Below, piece after piece: positions 50,642 through 62,800 of a DNA stretch of 64,000 nucleotides. Within the stretch, counting starts at the first letter, position 1. Each line of letters starts with the position of its first letter. The notes beneath the pieces were generated by a model. That model was not told where the DNA came from. It worked only from the letters and a program-made list of their open reading frames with translations, and ran no database searches. Origin of the DNA: Ottelia alismoides (taxonomy: Eukaryota; Streptophyta; Magnoliopsida; Alismatales; Hydrocharitaceae); contig JAZKJV010006941.1 in assembly GCA_037367405.1 (NCBI GenBank), positions 1,364,001 through 1,428,000 of the forward strand. The letters run 5' to 3'. The position numbers were made by a program, and so were the translations under genes.

Positions 50642-53600
50642 TGATGAATCTCGTATTCATCATGCTAAAATTGGTCAATTAGGCTCTGTTCCCCAAAATC
50701 CATTTGCATTTAATTATTAATAGAGCATCATTAGCATATATACATGTGTAAATAATACTCGCATTCCATCATGCATAATTGCAATAAAAATTCCAAGTGT
50801 AAATTGGCCCAAAAAGCAGTTAACTTCTATCATTTTTAATTAATTCATCCTAACTCCAATTGACCCCAAACTATCTCTATTGTGTATATATTACTAACAA
50901 GAATAAATAAAAAATAAAAAAAAATACTAACTCAAATAAATGTCAAATAATCTCAAAGTCCAATTTCACCTTTGACGGACTAAACTGCACATATCTTCCT
51001 CATACAGTGTCTGATTTTGGTCTACTTACTTTTAAAGTATTTATTTTCAAATACCTTCAAAACAAGATCAATTTCATAAAATTCGGAGCTCATATGTGAA
51101 AGTTGGGATTTGGACCTCTTTTGCGCATTTTAACTTTTTGCTATTTTTGACCTGAGTTTTTATGTATATAATTAACCATTTTAATTTTATTTCTTCTTCA
51201 TTTAAGTTCTTTGATGAAAGTTTTATTAAAGTACACAAAAATCCAAATCTATATCAAGACTGAAATCAAAGAAACTGACTGTGTTTGGGTGTTCGTTGTG
51301 GGTCTGTACAAAAATCTCGAATTTTGTATTTCTATTTTATTTTCCTAATTTATATTTATTAAAAATATACAAAATTAGCTATTGTGTAATTAATTTTCTT
51401 GTATTTTATCGTATTCTTCTATATATTTTTTTAAAAACCATCAAAAAATTATAAAACCCCAAAAGCCGATTTTCTATAGACATAGAGACCACCAAAAATT
51501 TCACTTCACACAGATGACCTTTTTTGCTCCTGGGTCCTTCATAAAAGTTGTAGATCTCATTGAGACAAATAAACTTTGTGAAGGAAACTTTTCGATCCGA
51601 GGTTTTCTTTTATTTCTTTTTAAATTTTGAATTTTTTTGGGGTGACACATGGCAACCCCTGGGCATGCCACGTGGCACCCCATTCCTATCCTCTCTCTCC
51701 ATCCCAGTCACATGCCTTTCACGTGACGATGCCCTCTCCAGATCAGTTACGTGCCAAGCACGTGACCCCCACCCCTTCTCCTTCCCTACAACCGTCGCTC
51801 CCCAGCCGTTTCCCGCTCCTTCCTCTCGTGCAACGACCGTGCCCCTCACCGGTCGTTACGACCGCCATCACTCCTCACCGTTACACACCTCACCCTTATA
51901 TAAAGCCCCTCTCCTCACCGATGTTGTGCCCCATCGGCCGATCTTACGAGAAACTTTGAGCTCCTTGTCGAGTCGCCAGTGACAGAGACGACCCGAGGTG
52001 TCGAGCGATGACAAGGTCTCATCTCGTGGGCATGATCCAGAGGGTCTTCTACCCTCTGTGCTACTCATCCATCGAGGATCGTTGAGCTTCACGATGTCCT
52101 TCGCCCACCGCTCGAGGCAAAGAACATAGCCAAGCTCCACCAGCTCGCTCCTCCTCCAGCGAATGACCCACTCCAGGTACCTCCTTTCCATCTACATCGA
52201 CCTCCGTCGTCCCTCAATCTACTCCACAGCCCGTGTTCATCCCTAGACCCCCTCATCTCTGGCCTTGCACAGGCCAGAGCTCAGCTCCGATCCCACGCCC
52301 TGCAGCCGTAGCGCTGCTTCCCTTCCATCATGTTTCGTCTAACCCCTTGCAGGTCGCACATCGACCTCTGCCTCGCGAGTCTCCAGCGCCTTCACCTCCG
52401 CCTCACCGGGCTGCCGCTCCGACAGATCACCACCATCTCGTGCAGCCTCTGCCTTCGCCTTGGCTCCTGCGCTTTGGCCACCGCCGCCACACTCCGCCGT
52501 ACACGCACTGCCACCGCCCCATTCACCTATCGTCCCTCACCACCGCTCGACAATGTGTCAGCCGAGCTCCTCCATACGTCTCCGCCTCCGTCATGGGTCG
52601 GCCACAACTGATGTCCACCGTGCCTCGACAACTAGTAACCGCTGGATCAAGGGCAACCCTTGATCCAGCGGTTCAAACTCTGCCACGTTCCCACCTCGAG
52701 CCTCGGCCCCAGCCTCAAGGCTTGGGTCACCGAAGTAAAGCCCAGCCATAACATAGGCTTAGACGCTCGATCCTTAGCCTCATCAACCGAGGCTGCCCGA
52801 GCCTGCGCCATGGAGCTCCCGAACCTCCGACGCACGTGCTACGTATGAGCTTTCAAGGGAAAATTGCATCCATGCCCAAGAAACTTTTTATATTTGCAGA
52901 TAAGTCCCTCCAGAGACATCTTTGAAGGAAAAACTTTTATTTTATTTACATTTTAGTCCCTACAGATTCATTTTATTATATCTTTTGAATCTGAACTCCA
53001 ATTTTAACGCATAATATGTCATTTTGAAGCTCTTTCTGTGGCTTATCATATTTTATACTTTGTGGACAGATCTGATGTTGTTGATTGATGATTATTATTC
53101 CAGGAGCATTTTGATTTATGTAGGCTACTCTTTGACATATCTTGTGCATGGAGAAAATTAGCGATATCTTTTTCATGAATTCAGTTGAGGAATCTAACTT
53201 GATTAATTCCTTGTGATTATTGTTGGTTTTTTTTACAGAACTAAAACTTACAGGGGATTGATTTGAAAAAAAAATTGAATTTAATTCTCAATATTTTTGA
53301 TGCAAACTTTTCTTGAGAATAAAATTAGAGATATTTTGGAGATAAAATCATTGTGTGATCCACTAATTGCAGGATTAATCGTATATCTATTTGGATTCTC
53401 GGATGTGTCTGGATTAAATTGATTATATTTCTTGGAAACTTTTATTCGATATATGATAAGTTTTTTGAGGATTAACTGATGAATTTCTTTGAGGATTGAT
53501 TTTTATAAATCACATATCCTGCGCTTTTCCCTCTGTTTATTTTCTTCCCATTTGCATCAGCATTTTCCCCTTATTTTCTGACACATAATTAATCGAGAAT

Positions 53601-53789
53601 TTTGATTAATTATTTAAACTAATTTAAAACCATGCAACTAAAAATCACCATTTCTTGTGTTCGACCTTGGTAGACTTGCCAAGAAAAAATACTCCACAAC
53701 ATTCGAAGATTGTGGTTTTTGTTGAATTGTTTTTCGCCTCCTATACTACAATCATCGATTCTTAAAAGAGGCAATTTTTGAGTTCATCA
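50642..53789 (+). mobile_element. LTR4, solo LTR nested in LTR3, opposite orientation, 3148 bp
   Basis: Starts TGATGAATCTCGTATTCATC and ends GAGTTCATCA. The sequence is the reverse complement of the LTR1-3 type: 'cacatatgaaagttgg' block near 51090, GC-rich middle 52200-52850, 'cttggtagacttgcc' near 53665. Flanks are aacgg (50637-50641) and agcag (53790-53794). LTR2 reads aacag at this site, so both copies are one transition away from the intact target. No internal region remains. Confidence 0.85.
51709..51764. promoter_or_regulatory. Two paired G-box sites in LTR4
   Basis: CACATG at 51709 with CACGTG at 51720, and TACGTG at 51748 with CACGTG at 51759. Both offsets are 11 bp although one hexamer of each pair has mutated. 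Confidence 0.5.
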
Positions 53790-54917
53790 AGCAGTCAAAA
53801 GGGGAAAAAGGTCACGTGCTTGGCATGCGACCATGGACGGGAGGAGAGAGAATGAGGGGTGACGCATGGCATGCCCAAGAGCTGCCATGTGTCAACCCAA
53901 AAAAATTTAAAATTAAAAGGAAGGAAAAATAGAAAAGAAATAGAAGAAGATCTCAGATCAAAAAATTTTCTTCATAAAAGTTGTTTGCCTCGACAAGATC
54001 TACAACTTTCATGAAGGGACTTGGAGCAAAAGAAGTCATGTATACAAAGTGGTATTTTTTGTGGTTCTCCGTGTGTATAGAATACCGACTTTTGGGGGTT
54101 TTGTAATTTCTTGGTGGTTTTAAAAGAGGATAAAAATTATAGAAAAATATGATAAAATATAAGACAATTAATTACACATTAACATAATTTTTTTTGGATT
54201 TTTAGTAAATAAGAAAATAAGAAAATAAAATACAGGTACAAAACACATAATTTATGTACAGACACACAAAGGTCACTCGGACTCAGTCAGATTCTTTGAT
54301 TTCAGTCTTGATTTGGATTTGGGTTTTTACCATTTAATAAAAATTTCATCAAAGAATATATATATATATATATATATAAAGAAGAAATAAAATTAAAAAG
54401 GTAATTATGTACATAAAAACTCAGGACAAAAATAACAAAAAGATAAAATGCGCAAAAGAGGTCTAAAACCCAACTTTCACATATGAGCTCCGAATTTTAT
54501 GAAATTGATCTTGTTTTGAAGGTATTTGAAAATGGAGTACATTAAAAGTAAACCAAAATCGAACATTGTACGAGGGGGATATGCATGTTTAAGTCCGTCA
54601 GATGTGAAATTTGGATTTGGGTTTATTTGACACTATTTGGGTTAGCATTTTTTGTATTATTTATTTATTCTTATTAGTAATATCTATACAATGAAGATAG
54701 TTTGGGCTCAATCAGAGTTAGGATAAATTAATTAAATAGGGAAAGTTAACATCTTTTAGGATAATTTACACAATATGCAATTATGCATGATGAAATGCGG
54801 AAATTATTAACATATGTATGAATGATAATAATGTTATATTAGTTATTAAATGCATATGGATTTTGGAGAACATAGCCTAATTGAACAACTTTAGCATGAT
54901 GAGTCTGAGATTCGTCA
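53790..54917 (-). mobile_element. LTR3, right part
   Basis: Resumes at 'caaaaggggaaaaaggtcac', exactly where the left part stopped, and ends TTCGTCA at 54917. Together the two parts make 3240 bp, matching LTR2. Confidence 0.8.
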
Positions 54918-55334
54918 GTGACCCGTATAATCCAGTCTATTGTCCATCCCGTAAATCATACCTTTGATAAGCTTGGTTGATCGTTATCTGATTATCCATT
55001 AAAGGCTAAGTTAATTAAGCTTTCTTGTAATACGACCAATTAGCAATCAATCGGAATTGGGTCTGAAGATCTCTGTGAAGAGGACTCGATTAAATGCATA
55101 TGGATTTTGGAGAACATAGCCTAATTGAACAACTTTAGCATGATGAGTCTGAGATTCGTCAGTGACCCATATAATCCCGTCTATTGTCCATCCCACAAAT
55201 CATACCTTTGATAAGCTTGGTCGATCGTTATCTGATTATCCAGTAAAGGCTAAGTTAATTAAGCTTTCTTGTAATACAACCAATTAGCAATCAATCGGAA
55301 TTGGGTCTGAAGATCTCTGTGAAGAGGACTCGAT
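54847..55334. repeat. 244-bp tandem duplication across the LTR3 right border
   Basis: Copy 1 is 54847-55090 and copy 2 is 55091-55334. Each holds the last 71 bp of LTR3 plus 173 bp of right flank. I count about seven differences, all in the flank part I compared. The event followed insertion of the compound element. Confidence 0.9.
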
Positions 55335-55991
55335 TTAATTTATCTTGGATAAGTCCAAAGTCGAACACAAGGACACGAGCAATTAATCGAATTAACTTAG
55401 ATTTCAATTATCTAATTGAGTGATTAATAAGTGATCTAGGTCAAGAAAATGCAAACAAAATGCAATGCATGATTTTTGTAGATTTTTTATGCAAATAAAT
55501 TAAGTGAAAACAAATGCTAATGCAACACAAAATAAGACGCACAAACACACAAGTAAGCTCCTGATTAATTAATGATTTAATTTGAATAATTAATGATAGA
55601 TCAAATTAATGAATAGTCTAGTTTATCAAGATTGAGTTGATCCATCAAGTCAATCAAGATCTTTTAAAACACTTAATGTGAACAACACTTATTTTAATTC
55701 TTTTATTTTTTTAATATTTTAAATAGTAAATAATATACATATTAGTATCATTATTAAAAATACTATGAAACTTTTTATGGGAATTTTAATGATTAGAAAA
55801 TACAAAAAATAATAGCACAATATATAAGTATATTTATAACATAAAGATCAATTATTAAGAATAAAAAATAATGTCAATTATTTGCAACGAATGAATTATT
55901 AATTAAAATTAACTAATGGTTTATTAATTAATTTTGCCTAAGAAAGAGGGATAATTAATGGAATTTAAGATCATAAATCAGAGATTTATCA
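55335..55991 (-). mobile_element. LTR5, 3' LTR of a second gypsy-like family
   Basis: Contains the R/U5-type block 'aagtccaaagtcgaacac' near 55350, comparable to 'ctaccaagatcaaacac' in LTR1. It ends GATTTATCA at 55991 with a terminal hairpin. A polypurine-like tract (complement TTACAGGGGA) follows at 55992. The left border is unclear, probably at or left of 54918 and disturbed by the 244-bp duplication. Confidence 0.55.
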
Positions 55992-56411
55992 TCCCCTGTA
56001 ATTAACTTTGCTCATCCTTGAGCAAATAAAGTATGAATAAGTTAGTTGATTTCCCTAACTGTGCTTGTGCATAAACAAGACTAGATCAATTCAGAACACT
56101 TGATTTTAGTAGTACTAGAACTCCAAGCTGAACCAAGTCTTAGTCAGAAGGAATTCAACTTCTCAAATCATTAGACTCTTTGTGTGTGTGTGTGTGTATA
56201 GTAAAAGATATGACATTTAAGTGTTGGTTGCATTTACAAGAGCCGAGTTGAAACACCGCTTAAGGTTCCAGTCCAAGGGACTCTTCTCAAGACCTAATCC
56301 TCAATATTAGGGAATAAATCTAGTCTTGCTTCAATCCTCCATCTCTTTAATTATAATACTTAAAAAGGGAGATGGAAGGCCACTTGATGAAGGAAATAAG
56401 ATTGCTCTTTT
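55992..56411 (-). mobile_element. Internal region of second gypsy-like family, left of copia insertion
   Basis: Starts 'tcccctgtaattaactttgc' and matches internal 1 from 37072 at low identity ('gctcatccttgagca' against 'gctcgtccccgagca'). Holds a (TG)n at about 56179-56198. Non-coding. Confidence 0.55.
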
Positions 56412-56899
56412 TGTTGCGAATTACAAAGCAGATACACACAAACATGATTAAACAAGCAAGACAAAACAGAAGGATTTACAAGGTTCACACGTAAATGGGC
56501 TACGTCCTTGGGCATCGATGATTGATTTCACTATATGAAGAAAAAAAGTAATACAGAGGATACTGAGAAGGTACATATATGGGACGAGAAACATGATCAG
56601 AATAAGGATTGCAGTATCTGGTGGACCTAAGTCCCTTTTATACTACAAAGAAGAATACTATTTGTATTTAGTAATCCATCCCAATAGCTCTCAACCAATC
56701 ATAAGGCATGATACGGATCAGACATATCAACAATCCTGACCTAACAGCTCTCAATCAATCAAGAGGCAGGACACATATCAGACATGTCAGCAATCCTGAC
56801 CCAACATCTCTCAACTAATCAAAAGCCAGGATACATATCAACCACATCGGCAACACAACAAGTGGTTAAGATTCAAGTCATATCAACAATCTCTACCTT

Positions 56900-57137
56900 G
56901 AATTGAATCCTCATATAGCAAAATGAACCACTACTATTACTCCATCATGAATTGAATTCTCCACTAGCAGAATTAACCACTGTTAGACTCCATCGGAGTT
57001 GAATTCTCATATAGAAGAATTAACCACTACTATACTCCACCATGAATTGAGTTCTCCACTAGCAGAATTAGCCACTGCTAGACTCCACCAGGTTGAATTC
57101 TCATATAGCAGAATTAACCACTACTATACTTCACCGC
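56900..57137. repeat. Tandem repeat, five units of about 48 bp, in copia element
   Basis: Units alternate between a 'ctcatatag' form and a 'ctccactag' form, each followed by '(c/a)agaattaaccact', so there may be a 96-bp higher-order unit. It lies directly upstream of the polypurine tract. Confidence 0.8.
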
Positions 57138-57218
57138 TTGTAATTCAGATAACAGGAATCAAGGAATTATAAACCATATTCACCTTGAAATTTCTCCTTA
57201 GATAAGCTTTACTGAGAT

Positions 57219-57727
57219 TCACCTTGCTGCCGCCAACGCCTCCTTGGGGCTACTGCCAACTGTCGATATTGAGAAAGTCCAAACAACGCTTGAACTTACT
57301 CCAGGAACTGTAGACCCTTGCAATACATATAGGGTCTTCTGCTTGTTGCCCTTGATGACAACAACCCCAGCTGTGGCAACCTGCATGACTCCACCTTCAG
57401 TGTTGTACATGTATTCTTTAGAGTCCAAGACTCCAAGGGATATCATGTTCTTCCCCAGATCAGGAACATGTCGTACTTCTGTCACATTCCTCACGACTCT
57501 ATCATGCATCCTGATCTTTACATAGCCGACCCTACAATCTTGCATGCTGCATTACTCCCTGTGATGACGTTTTCACCATCTATCTTCTCGTAGGTACAGA
57601 ACCAATCTTCATTAGGAGTCATATGGTAAGAATAATATGAGTCAAGAATCCATGTGCTATATGTCGTCTTCTGATTTGTGATAGTGAGAACGAAATCATC
57701 TTCAGAATCTCTGCCACCTTGAGCCAC
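57219..57727 (-). pseudogene. Copia protease and downstream region, degenerate
   Basis: Frame 57727-57518 reads MAQGGRDSEDDFVLTITNQK, then STWILDSYYSYHMTPNEDWF. The copia protease motif is DSGxSxHM; here Gly is replaced by Tyr (DSYYSYHM), so catalysis is unlikely. After one stop the frame continues at 57545 with QDCRVGYVKIRMHDRVVRNV and TEVRHVPDLGKNMISLGVLD, the usual post-protease segment (VRHVPxLxxNLISLGxLD). It then ends near 57219 without reaching integrase. Confidence 0.85.
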
Positions 57728-57751
57728 TGCAACAATTATGGCCTTCTTTGG

Positions 57752-57793
57752 GCAGTCTTTCTTCTAATGTCCAGGTTCCTTGCAGTAATTGCA
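57752..57793 (-). pseudogene. CCHC zinc knuckle of copia gag
   Basis: The minus strand encodes CNYCKEPGH, a stop, then KKDC: a C-x2-C-x4-H-x4-C knuckle with one residue turned to a stop. It is followed by PKKAIIVA and the protease frame. Confidence 0.8.
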
Positions 57794-57799
57794 TATGTC

Positions 57800-58480
57800 T
57801 TTAGCATTGTAATTTTTCAACTTGGACTTCTGCTTTCCATTCTTTGTGTAGTCAGAACCAGAATGACTCTTCTCATGAGTCATAACTAACCTGCAGTGTT
57901 AGAGTCTTGCATCCCAATAGCCATATATCAAAGTTCACGAATATGCAGAATCGCACGAACTTCCTCTGAGGTTATGGATTCTCTTCCCACAATGAATGAT
58001 TGAACAAAATTCTCAAATGATAATGGAAGAGAAACCAATAAAATCAAGGCAGCATCCTCATATTCAATCTTAACAGCTATATTTCTTAAATCAATCAATA
58101 ATGTATTTAAGCGATCTAGATGTTCTTTAAGAGATGTACCTTCATGCATGCAGAGAGAGAACAAACGTTGCTTCAAGAGAAACTTGTTGGTAAGAGACTT
58201 TGGCATGTATAGACTTTCGAGTTTTAACCATAGACCGGCCGGGGAATCCTCATCAGCAACCTCCGCGATAATCTTATCTGCCAAATATAGCATGAACGTT
58301 GAGTGCGCATTCTATTCCTACTCCATCAACTCGGACGGCTCGAGTGCCTTCGCCCGCTCATGATCTAATGGTGCCCAGATGCCCTGCTGCTTCAGAAGGG
58401 CGCACATCTTGATCTGTCATAGACTGAATCCTTTCTTCCCCGTGAACTTCTCGATCTTCAAATTTTGTGATGCCATCTTA
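57800..58480 (-). pseudogene. Copia gag (UBN2-type) pseudogene
   Basis: The start MASQNLKIEKFTGKKGFSL (58474 down) is the usual opening of this gag family, followed by a stop. Then MCALLKQQGIW, with two more stops around 58310, then an intact 121-codon part (58293-57928) with LADKIIAEVADEDSPAGLWL, KLESLYMPKSLTNKFLLKQR, and EEVRAILHIREL at its end. It forms retroviral-like capsid in intact elements. At least four stops make this copy defective. Confidence 0.85.
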
Positions 58481-59001
58481 CTAGATGATCCAGACGGAAT
58501 CTGAAGCTCTGATATAAATTGTTGTGAATCACGGAAGTAGATATACACAAACACGATCAAACAAATAAGATGCAAACACAAGGATTTACAAGGTTCACCC
58601 GTAAATAGGCTATATCTTTGGGCGGCAACGATTGGTTTTACTATATGGAGCAAAAAAGGTAATATAGAGGATACTGAGAAGGTACATATATGGGATGAGA
58701 AACATGATCAGAATGAGGTTTGCAATATATGGTATCCCTAGGGCCCCTTTTATACTACAATAGAAGAATACCAGTTGTATTCAGCAATCCATCCCAACAG
58801 CTCTCAGTCAATCAAAAGCCAGGACACGGATCAGACATGTCAGTAATCCTGGCCTAATAGTTCTCAGCCAATCAGAAGGTAGGACATAGATCAGACATGT
58901 CAGCAATCCTGACCCAACAACTCTCAGTCAATCAGAAGCCAGGACACAGATCAACCACATCAACAACCCAACAAGTGGTTAGGATTCAAGTCATATCAAC
59001 A

Positions 59002-59830
59002 CTTTTTCTTTTCTCTCTCTCATTGGAACAAGGGTTCTCTCAAGTGCCTTATTTGACTCAACACGTATATTTTTGGTTGCTGATCGGTGTGCCCGTCAAA
59101 AGAGATTGAATCGTGTGTACTTGTTTTCCTAAGAATACACTGATGTATATCTCTTTTGAGTATCTATCATACTTTATAAACTCAAACTTGTATCACTATA
59201 AGATGCGAGGTCCTTTTTGAGGTACTAGCCTGGCTCATAAAATCCTAAAATTTAGGTCCAAGTGGACACTTAAAGTTTGGCAGCGCTCGCCACCGGTGGA
59301 AGCTCTTTTAATTTTGACTTTGGAATGTAGGATTTTTTCTTTTCATTTTTCATTTTTTTTCTTTTTGACTAGCTCCACTGCTCTTACCAAAAATTGGCGT
59401 ACACTGATTAATAATTAATTTTAATTTCATCACGCCCTCATACTTAGGTAAATGCCAAGAGATTAGTATAAGAACCATATTCTCATACTGGTTAAAATTG
59501 CTGACACTCAGGTTTCATGAAGCCTTCATTAATTTTACCCATCCTTGATCATCATAATATTATGTCCAAGCTTAAATCTCGATTCTCGATCCCTCTAGTG
59601 AAACATCAACTTATCTCATTATAAATGCAGTTGTGCAAGTGAGTATTGATCATATTCTTTACAGTGGAGATTAAGCATGCAATATAACATACATATCTTT
59701 CAAACTAGGGAAGTGTTAATTACTAAGTCTAAGAGCCTAATGATTAAGTTGGGTTAACACTGAACTTAAGACCTCATAAATCAAGTACAATGAATTTCAA
59801 TAAGCCTTGTGTGAATGTGAAGTGTCAGGG
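59002..59830 (-). mobile_element. Internal region of second gypsy-like family, right of copia insertion
   Basis: Continues co-linear with 37480-38370 of internal 1 at lower identity: 'gaacaagggttctctcaagtgcc', 'gactagctccactgct', 'ctgacactcaggttt'. Non-coding. Confidence 0.6.
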
Positions 59831-62800
59831 AAACATCAATTTATTAGTTAGTATTTTTGTGATTTTTATTTTTAAGTTTTGTGGATTTATTTTTTTATTA
59901 ATTTTATTTTTCTTTTTATATTTTCTGATTTTTTAATTTTCTTTTTCTTTGTAATTAATTGTAATATAAGTATATGTAATATATAAGTATAATATAGATA
60001 ATACAGATAATAAATACATAAAATAAAGGAAAAATCTAGAAAATACCCCAAGGTACATTCCTTTTTATTTTTTAAAGTCTTCAAAATAAATTTTTGATAT
60101 TTATAATAACAATAATAGTAATAGTAATATAAGTAAATATAGTTATGTATTATATAAGCTAGTATATATAAACATAGCTAAAATTACTTAACATGTACCA
60201 AATAAAATATTTGTGTCTTTTTTTTATTTGTTATGTTTTTGGTATTTTTCTTATAATTTTTTTCTATTTTTTATTTTTAATTGAATAAAAATGTCAAAAC
60301 CGTGACTTATATTAATAGGCCGACATGATTTGGAATTTAAAAATAGCTAAATAGCTCAAAAATTCCCAAAACAATTTGATATATAATATATAATATAAAT
60401 CAAATATAGAAAAAGAAACAAATGTTTTTAGATTTTTATAGGGGTTTTAATAAATTTTATAAGGATTTTGGAGCACTTTAATTTTTAGTGATTTTCTTTT
60501 GTTATTTTTACGGATTTTTGGTCTGCGATTGCAAAATACAATAATAAATAACTCCTATTTTTTAGTTTTTTTCAAAACATTTTTTTTTATTTTTTGTATG
60601 TTTAATACAACAGGGAATAAATGCAGTCTTTTTAAATTTTTATAAGTAGGAAAACATAATAAAATGTGATAAAAATATATGTAAAGAAATACATTGCAAG
60701 GCATTTACAACAAATTTTCTTAAGATTTTGAGAACTTGAAACTTTTTTAATGATAGAAAAATGAAGAAAATAAACTAAATGCTTGATAGGGACCTATTTG
60801 CAAATACAAAAAATATTCTTTGGTTCCAGAACCTCCTAAAGAAATATAGGGCCAATCATGCAAAATGCCCAAATATATTCAATTAATAATGCTAGTAGGG
60901 GTATTTGTGCAATTAACAAAAAGTTACAGGATCCACATACAAATTAACCAAAAAGTATTAAACTATATCTAGCATTTAATGGACTAAAAGAATCCATGGG
61001 CCCCCTACAAAATCCACGCCCCCTCATGCGTACGAGCACATGAGGTGACGTGACGAGGGACTAAAGTGCAAATAAAAGAAATCTAGGACTCTTAGTACAA
61101 ATTTTATAAAAACTATAGAACTGTAGATGAATGTTTTTATACTAAAAAAATACAAAAGGTCCGGGGGGATATGGCAAAATTACTCCCATGTGGTCGATCC
61201 GATGGTTGCTGTGATTTCACTTGATGTGTCTCAGTCTCTGGTCATGTGATACCGATTCGAGGATTTGCGATGGAGATTAGATCTCGGGCGAGATCTGATG
61301 GTAATGTTGTGGCTCCTGATCCGATGGCGGAGGCTAGGGATGGAAGAACAGAGAGAAGTTCCACAAGGGCGCTCTTCCTTTGGTGATATCTCCCTCCTCT
61401 GACAGTCTCTGTTGCTGCCAATGGGTGCAAAACGTGCCTGAGGTCTCTCCACATTGGCTAAAGTGCTTAGCAAGGTTCCATAGCCCAACGATGGGGCCTT
61501 GGAGCTCAAGGAAGAAGCGCAACACTGGGAACCTGGTCCTTGATAAAACTCGACCCAAATGGGGCCTTTAGCCTCCAATATATGCCAAGGAATCACAAAC
61601 ACGCAAAAAGATGGGTCCTGGGGGCCTTATTGGGTGGAAACAAGGCGAAATGAAGTCAAAGCGGAGCTCTGGCGAACTATGGGGATGAAATTCTATGCTA
61701 CTATAATGAATTAAAATGTGAAATAAAATAAGGAATTGAAAGCTACAACCAAGGGCTACCTAAACCTAGCATTACATGTGGCTGGAGCGAGAGCCGAGGA
61801 CACCATCATCCTTAGGAGGTTCGACGTAATGTGGGTTGCGCTCCTCCTCACCACGTAGACACTACAAATCCTCCGGAGAGAAGCTATCACCTTCCTCAAT
61901 ACGGATTGGGCTAGATCCGAGGTACAATGAGTAGGAATAGACCAAATTTGAAATGGACTCCGACGGGGGGTATATGTACATACGTGATTTGGATTGAGGT
62001 GATGGCTCAATATGATGATTCTCTAATCGAGATGACATGCTGGCATGAAAGAGGGTCAAACGATGTACAAAAGTCAAGAAGGAATTGATCCAAGAAGGTG
62101 AAAGGGTTAGCGGGAAAAATTTGAGTAAGTTAGTGGTCTAGGCTTGTCAGATGTAAATCTAGGGAGGAGCGGGGAGTTGATCGAGGTTTACTCTGACCGC
62201 GCCCCCATTGGTCCTCGCAAGACGAAAGAAGATAAACTTGAAATTAAAACCTTTTTAATTCAAAATAAAATAATAAATAATTTTATTAATTTTAGATAAA
62301 AACTTGAAAAATATTTATTATTTTATGTAGTATTTTGATATGATTTTTATTTATTTTTGCAAGTGAATTTCTTATAAGTTACTTTTCATAAGTATAAATA
62401 AAGGTATATTTTCCTATATAGTATGTGTTGTATTTTTATTTTCTATTTTAAATTTATGATTTTATATACATAATTTATATATTTACAACTTATTTAAATA
62501 CACTTAAATATATTTTTATTGTATTTCTCTGAAGTTGTTTGTATATTTAAATAAATATGTATATTTATTATATAGGTATAAGTATGAATAATTCATCTAT
62601 GTATTTTGGATACCTATTTATTTTATTGTATTTTAATGGTTTTATTTTATTTTAGTTATGTACAAGTGTTATAAATAATATTTATAAAATTATAAAAACA
62701 TAAAAGAATGAAAAATATAAAGAATAAATATAATGATTATAATATATATGTATATTATACAATATAGGTCCAAACCTAACTTTTGCATCTTAACTCTAAA

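Larger units (their letters stand above)
33866..54917 (-). mobile_element. Compound three-LTR gypsy-like retroelement (LTR-int-LTR-int-LTR)
   Basis: LTR1 33866-37071, internal 1 37072-41111, LTR2 41112-44352, internal 2 44353-48529, LTR3 48530-50641 plus 53790-54917 (split by a solo LTR). All three point in the minus direction and the two internals are co-linear. Outer flanks are gtggc (33861-33865) and gtgac (54918-54922), one mismatch, which fits a single original insertion later expanded by unequal exchange between LTRs, or a composite insertion. It codes only for degenerate gag/protease-like protein; no reverse transcriptase, RNase H or integrase is seen in either internal, so it is non-autonomous. 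Confidence 0.8.
56412..59001 (-). mobile_element. Ty1/copia element, non-autonomous, 2590 bp
   Basis: LTRs 56412-56888 (477 bp) and 58520-59001 (482 bp) both have TGTTG...TCAACA ends, with a perfect 5-bp duplication CTTTT (56407-56411 and 59002-59006). Next to the right (5') LTR the minus strand reads TATATCAGAGC, close to the initiator-Met tRNA primer site TGGTATCAGAGC. Next to the left LTR is the purine tract AAGGTAGAGAT. The 1631-bp interior codes for gag, zinc knuckle and protease only; integrase, reverse transcriptase and RNase H are absent. Removing it rejoins 'gctctttt' with 'tcttttctctc', matching the gypsy internal elsewhere. Confidence 0.92.

Noticed and set aside
52233..52751. 172-codon open frame on the + strand
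   Set aside because: It is the corresponding GC-rich part of LTR4; a composition effect.
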